Below, in pieces: positions 24,641 to 26,963 of a stretch of 26,963 bases of DNA. Location: the IMG/VR virus record IMGVR_UViG_3300006805_000128, positions 1 to 26,963 of that record; one strand, 5' to 3'. The translations under genes were made by a program, and so were the position numbers. Under the pieces are notes generated by a model, which made no database searches, was not told the DNA's origin, and saw nothing but the letters and a program-made list of their open reading frames with translations. The DNA is from a virus. How positions within the stretch are numbered: position 1 is the stretch's first letter; every line of letters starts with the position of its first letter.

Positions 24641-26006
24641 AGCTCGCAAGGAATTAGCTAGACGATTCTTCTGGGATTTTGAGAAGCTGCTATATCCAGA
24701 ACTTTTCACAGAAGAACGTAAACTGCTAAAGAACGTAGCTGAAACACTACAAGACTTTATAGAAAACAGTGACAAACATTACTTAGTTTTATCATTACCA
24801 CCGGGACACTACAAAAGCTTTACAGCTAAGAACCTGTCTATGTGGTTAATGGGCAAGAACCCACGCAACCGAGTAATTGGTGCATCAAACTCTGGTGACT
24901 TATCAGGCACATTCTCAACTCAGATTAGGGATACGATACTTGGAATTAACTCAGGTAAAGACGGAGTTCCATATCCAGAGATTTTCCCAGATACCAAAAT
25001 TAAACAGGGCTTTGCAACTAAAAGTAAATGGGAGCTAGAGAACAGCGAAGAACCATCTTATAGAGCAACAAGTCCTACAAGTGCATTAACAGGCTCAAGA
25101 GCTGACTACTTCATTATTGATGATATTATTAAGAACCACGTTGATGCTATGAATGCTAGAGTGCATGAAGCTAACTTTGATTGGTTCCGGAACACGCTAT
25201 TTAGTCGTGCTGATGGCGATAACTATAAGTTTATATTTGTTATGCAGAGATGGGCTAAAGCTGATCTATCAGGTCGTGTAATAGACTTTTACGGTGATGA
25301 TGTTGTTTCAATAGACTTCCCTGCTATGAATGACAAAGATGAAATGCTAGAGCCGACCATTATGAGCAAAGAAAAGCTAATAGAAGCTAAGCGAACATTA
25401 AGACCAGAAGTATTCAAAGCAAACTACCTACAGAAGCCAATGGACGTTGAGGGTAGACTATATAAAGGCTTTTCTGAATGGGATAGCTTGCCAGATGTAC
25501 CCATTCAGAAAAACAATACTGACATAGCAGATCAAGGAAAAGATAATGTTTGTTCTATTAACTGGTGTGAAAAAGATGGCAAAGTTTATATTACAGATGT
25601 TTATTATTCGCCAGAGAAAGCAGAGATAACAGAGCCTAAAGTTGCCAAGATGATTAACAGTGGTGAAGTTACCGAAGCAGAGTTTGAGAGCAATAATGGC
25701 GGTAAAGGCTATGCTCGAAACATTGAAAGAGAACTGAAAGACTTAGGTAATATAAAAACTGTCGTTAAGTGGACACCCCAGAACTCTAACAAAGAAGCTA
25801 GGATACTAACATCAAGTGCATGGGTGCAGAATAATGTCTACATGCCGCCTAACTGGACTAGCAAATATCCAGAGTTCGCACAGGAAGTGTTAGGTTATGT
25901 TGCTGGTTCAAAGAATGAACATGATGATGGAGTAGATACTTTAGCAACTATTTATGAGAGAACAGCTAACAATCAAGTCGTAGATTATAGCTGGTCAGTA
26001 CGCTAA
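24609..26006 (+). CDS. terL: Terminase large subunit
   Basis: 465 aa from ATG 24609 (AGAGG six bases upstream). ATPase: Walker A-like S-L-P-P-G-H-Y-K-S (62-70), coupling region G-A-S-N-S (91-95), Walker B Y-F-I-I-D-D (167-172). Nuclease (RNase H-like): D in T-D-I-A-D-Q-G (304-310), D330 in V-Y-I-T-D, and D439/D440 in E-H-D-D-G-V-D. It packages DNA into proheads through the portal and cuts concatemers. Walker A carries Tyr where the usual P-P-R-H-G-K-S has Gly, a mild deviation. Length fits compact terminases. It is followed directly by a small membrane protein and the portal. Confidence 0.93.
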   Translation: MSQIPEYVRLEARKELARRFFWDFEKLLYPELFTEERKLLKNVAETLQDFIENSDKHYLVLSLPPGHYKSFTAKNLSMWLMGKNPRNRVIGASNSGDLSGTFSTQIRDTILGINSGKDGVPYPEIFPDTKIKQGFATKSKWELENSEEPSYRATSPTSALTGSRADYFIIDDIIKNHVDAMNARVHEANFDWFRNTLFSRADGDNYKFIFVMQRWAKADLSGRVIDFYGDDVVSIDFPAMNDKDEMLEPTIMSKEKLIEAKRTLRPEVFKANYLQKPMDVEGRLYKGFSEWDSLPDVPIQKNNTDIADQGKDNVCSINWCEKDGKVYITDVYYSPEKAEITEPKVAKMINSGEVTEAEFESNNGGKGYARNIERELKDLGNIKTVVKWTPQNSNKEARILTSSAWVQNNVYMPPNWTSKYPEFAQEVLGYVAGSKNEHDDGVDTLATIYERTANNQVVDYSWSVR

Positions 26007-26013
26007 CACTATC

Positions 26014-26022
26014 TGCTATAAT
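26014..26022 (+). promoter_or_regulatory. Extended -10 promoter before head genes
   Basis: TG-C-TATAAT, seven bases after the terminase stop. No -35 is visible at the expected distance. Start near 26029 would give a 22-nt leader to TTG 26051. It would add transcription for portal and the head module. Confidence 0.5.
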
Positions 26023-26050
26023 TAGTAGTATATAAGCAGAGACTAATATA

Positions 26051-26236
26051 TTGCACCAAATCAAAAAAGCCATAGCTAAAATTAAGTCTAATGCAACAGA
26101 GCTGTATCTAGCATTTCTTTTATTCGTAGGACTTCCATACGTTGCACAACTTTATTTAGGCTGGAAAGCATTTATCGCAGTTAGTATCATCGCTCAAACA
26201 ACAATAGTAATTCTAAATGTAAGGAAATCTAACTAA
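26051..26236 (+). CDS. Small two-span membrane protein between terminase and portal
   Basis: 61 aa starting at TTG 26051; no ATG exists in frame near the start, and the SD (AGAG near 26039) is weak, so expression may be low. Hydrophobic segments at about 17-33 (L-Y-L-A-F-L-L-F-V-G-L-P-Y-V-A) and 37-55 (W-K-A-F-I-A-V-S-I-I-A-Q-T-T-I-V-I-L). The basic start (K-K-A-I-A-K-I-K) suggests an N-in orientation. Membrane proteins are unusual at this point of the packaging cluster. Function unknown. Confidence 0.5.
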   Translation: MHQIKKAIAKIKSNATELYLAFLLFVGLPYVAQLYLGWKAFIAVSIIAQTTIVILNVRKSN

Positions 26237-26963
26237 TGGGAGTAATCACAGGAGCGTTCACTAACAAGAGTCTAAAGATGGATCATAACTATATTGGTGC
26301 ACCGTCATTCGCTCAACAGAATCCCGGCTATTCATTACTAAACTGCTATCAGTCCGATGCATACGCTTCAATCTATCCTAGCGTTAAAGCTATATCTTAT
26401 GAGTTCAAAAAGATCATGCCATTTGCTATTGATGGTAATGGTAAACCGCAAAAGAACGTGCCAACAATTAACGCTCTATACCACCCGAACCAATTAGACA
26501 GTTCAGTAGCATTCTTCGAAAAGCTAGCAGTCAGTAGCTTAGTTCATAGAAAAACGTATGTTCTAGTCTGGCGTAAAGAGGGCAGAGAGTCTAAACCCGG
26601 TGGTGAGATCACACCTCAGAACATTGGCGGCTTTACATTTCTTGAACGTCCTGCGATTACAAGGCGTGACGGCAAGACCTATTACAATATAGGCAGTCAA
26701 GAGTTTACTGAGAATGAAGTCATGGTTATACCGGGTGGCGTTGATCCTAACAATCTATATGCTGGCTATGCACCTGGCGAAGCTTCACGAGCATGGGCTA
26801 CACTAGACGATTACATAGCTGACTACCAAAAAGGCTTCTTTGAAAATGGTGCAATCCCTGCTGGACAATTCCTAATAACGGCTGCAACTAATAAAGACTT
26901 CAACGATACTGTCGATGCCATGCAAGCTAAGCATAGAGGTGCTGGCAAGAATAACAACGTAAC
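26236..26963 (+). CDS. Portal protein, HK97-like (3' truncated)
   Basis: Open from ATG 26236 (TAATG overlap, AAGGA about ten bases upstream) to the window end, 242 codons visible. Typical HK97-type portal features: Y-P-S-V-K-A-I-S-Y-E-F near residue 48, N-A-L-Y-H-P-N-Q (78-85), then F-F-E-K-L-A-V-S-S-L-V-H-R-K-T-Y and V-M-V-I-P-G-G-V-D-P, then a G-x-x-P-A-G-Q-F stretch. The dodecameric portal forms the DNA channel and motor platform. Roughly half of a usual portal is present, and the rest lies outside the window. Confidence 0.85.
   Translation, partial: MGVITGAFTNKSLKMDHNYIGAPSFAQQNPGYSLLNCYQSDAYASIYPSVKAISYEFKKIMPFAIDGNGKPQKNVPTINALYHPNQLDSSVAFFEKLAVSSLVHRKTYVLVWRKEGRESKPGGEITPQNIGGFTFLERPAITRRDGKTYYNIGSQEFTENEVMVIPGGVDPNNLYAGYAPGEASRAWATLDDYIADYQKGFFENGAIPAGQFLITAATNKDFNDTVDAMQAKHRGAGKNNNV

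Overview
The window is most of the genome of a tailed double-stranded DNA phage with a long non-contractile tail (siphovirus, Caudoviricetes). It is AT-rich by eye and densely packed. Genes are chained by ATGA/TAATG overlaps and strong Shine-Dalgarno (SD) sites, and TGA is used as a stop, so the standard bacterial code applies. No integrase, CI-like repressor, tRNA gene or CRISPR array is visible, so a virulent lifestyle is likely. The host is not proven. An M23 endolysin without visible spanins points to a thick or Gram-positive-type wall. The small membrane protein after the endolysin, the glycosyltransferases, the secreted transglycosylase and a Cys-rich exported protein recall phages of Actinobacteria or of their Saccharibacteria epibionts; this is a weak inference.

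Layout. (1) 1-7.5 kb, rightward: head-tail/tail module with gp10-like protein (5' cut), tail terminator, major tail protein, two overlapping tail assembly chaperone ORFs, a 662-aa tape measure, distal tail protein, tail hub, an unknown tail protein, an HNH endonuclease insertion and a fibre/tip protein. (2) 7.5-9.8 kb, rightward: lysis module with membrane proteins and M23 endolysin, interrupted by a predicted Acb2/Tad1-type cyclic-nucleotide sponge flanked by a 16-bp direct repeat. (3) 9.8-17.0 kb, leftward: early operon ending at 9791, with HNH protein, RusA resolvase, secreted lytic transglycosylase, many small membrane or unknown proteins, KGG-like and winged-helix proteins, and a YqaJ exonuclease plus ERF annealing protein pair. 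(4) 16.98-17.35 kb: divergent control region with tandem promoters, inverted repeats, a DnaA-box match and a terminator-like hairpin. (5) 17.35-20.0 kb, rightward: replication, with a replisome-organiser protein carrying iteron-like repeats and a DnaB-type helicase. (6) 20.0-23.2 kb: HNH-AP2 endonuclease and three glycosyltransferases. (7) 23.2-26.96 kb: small and exported proteins, terminase small and large subunits, and portal (3' cut).

The right end stops inside the portal gene and the left end starts inside a gp10-like gene. The missing piece is therefore the head module (rest of portal, protease, capsid, adaptors), and the window is probably a cut or permuted copy of a circular map.

Two promoter classes can be read. 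Early promoters flanking the control region have a TTGCAT/TTGCAA/TTTACA -35, a 16-17 bp spacer and a -10. Late or accessory genes are preceded by an extended -10 of the form TGnTATAAT with little or no -35. The most interesting items are the anti-defence cassette at 9226-9562, the possible internal start in the endolysin, the control region at 17.0-17.35 kb, and the nested gene/promoter at 11.0-11.4 kb.
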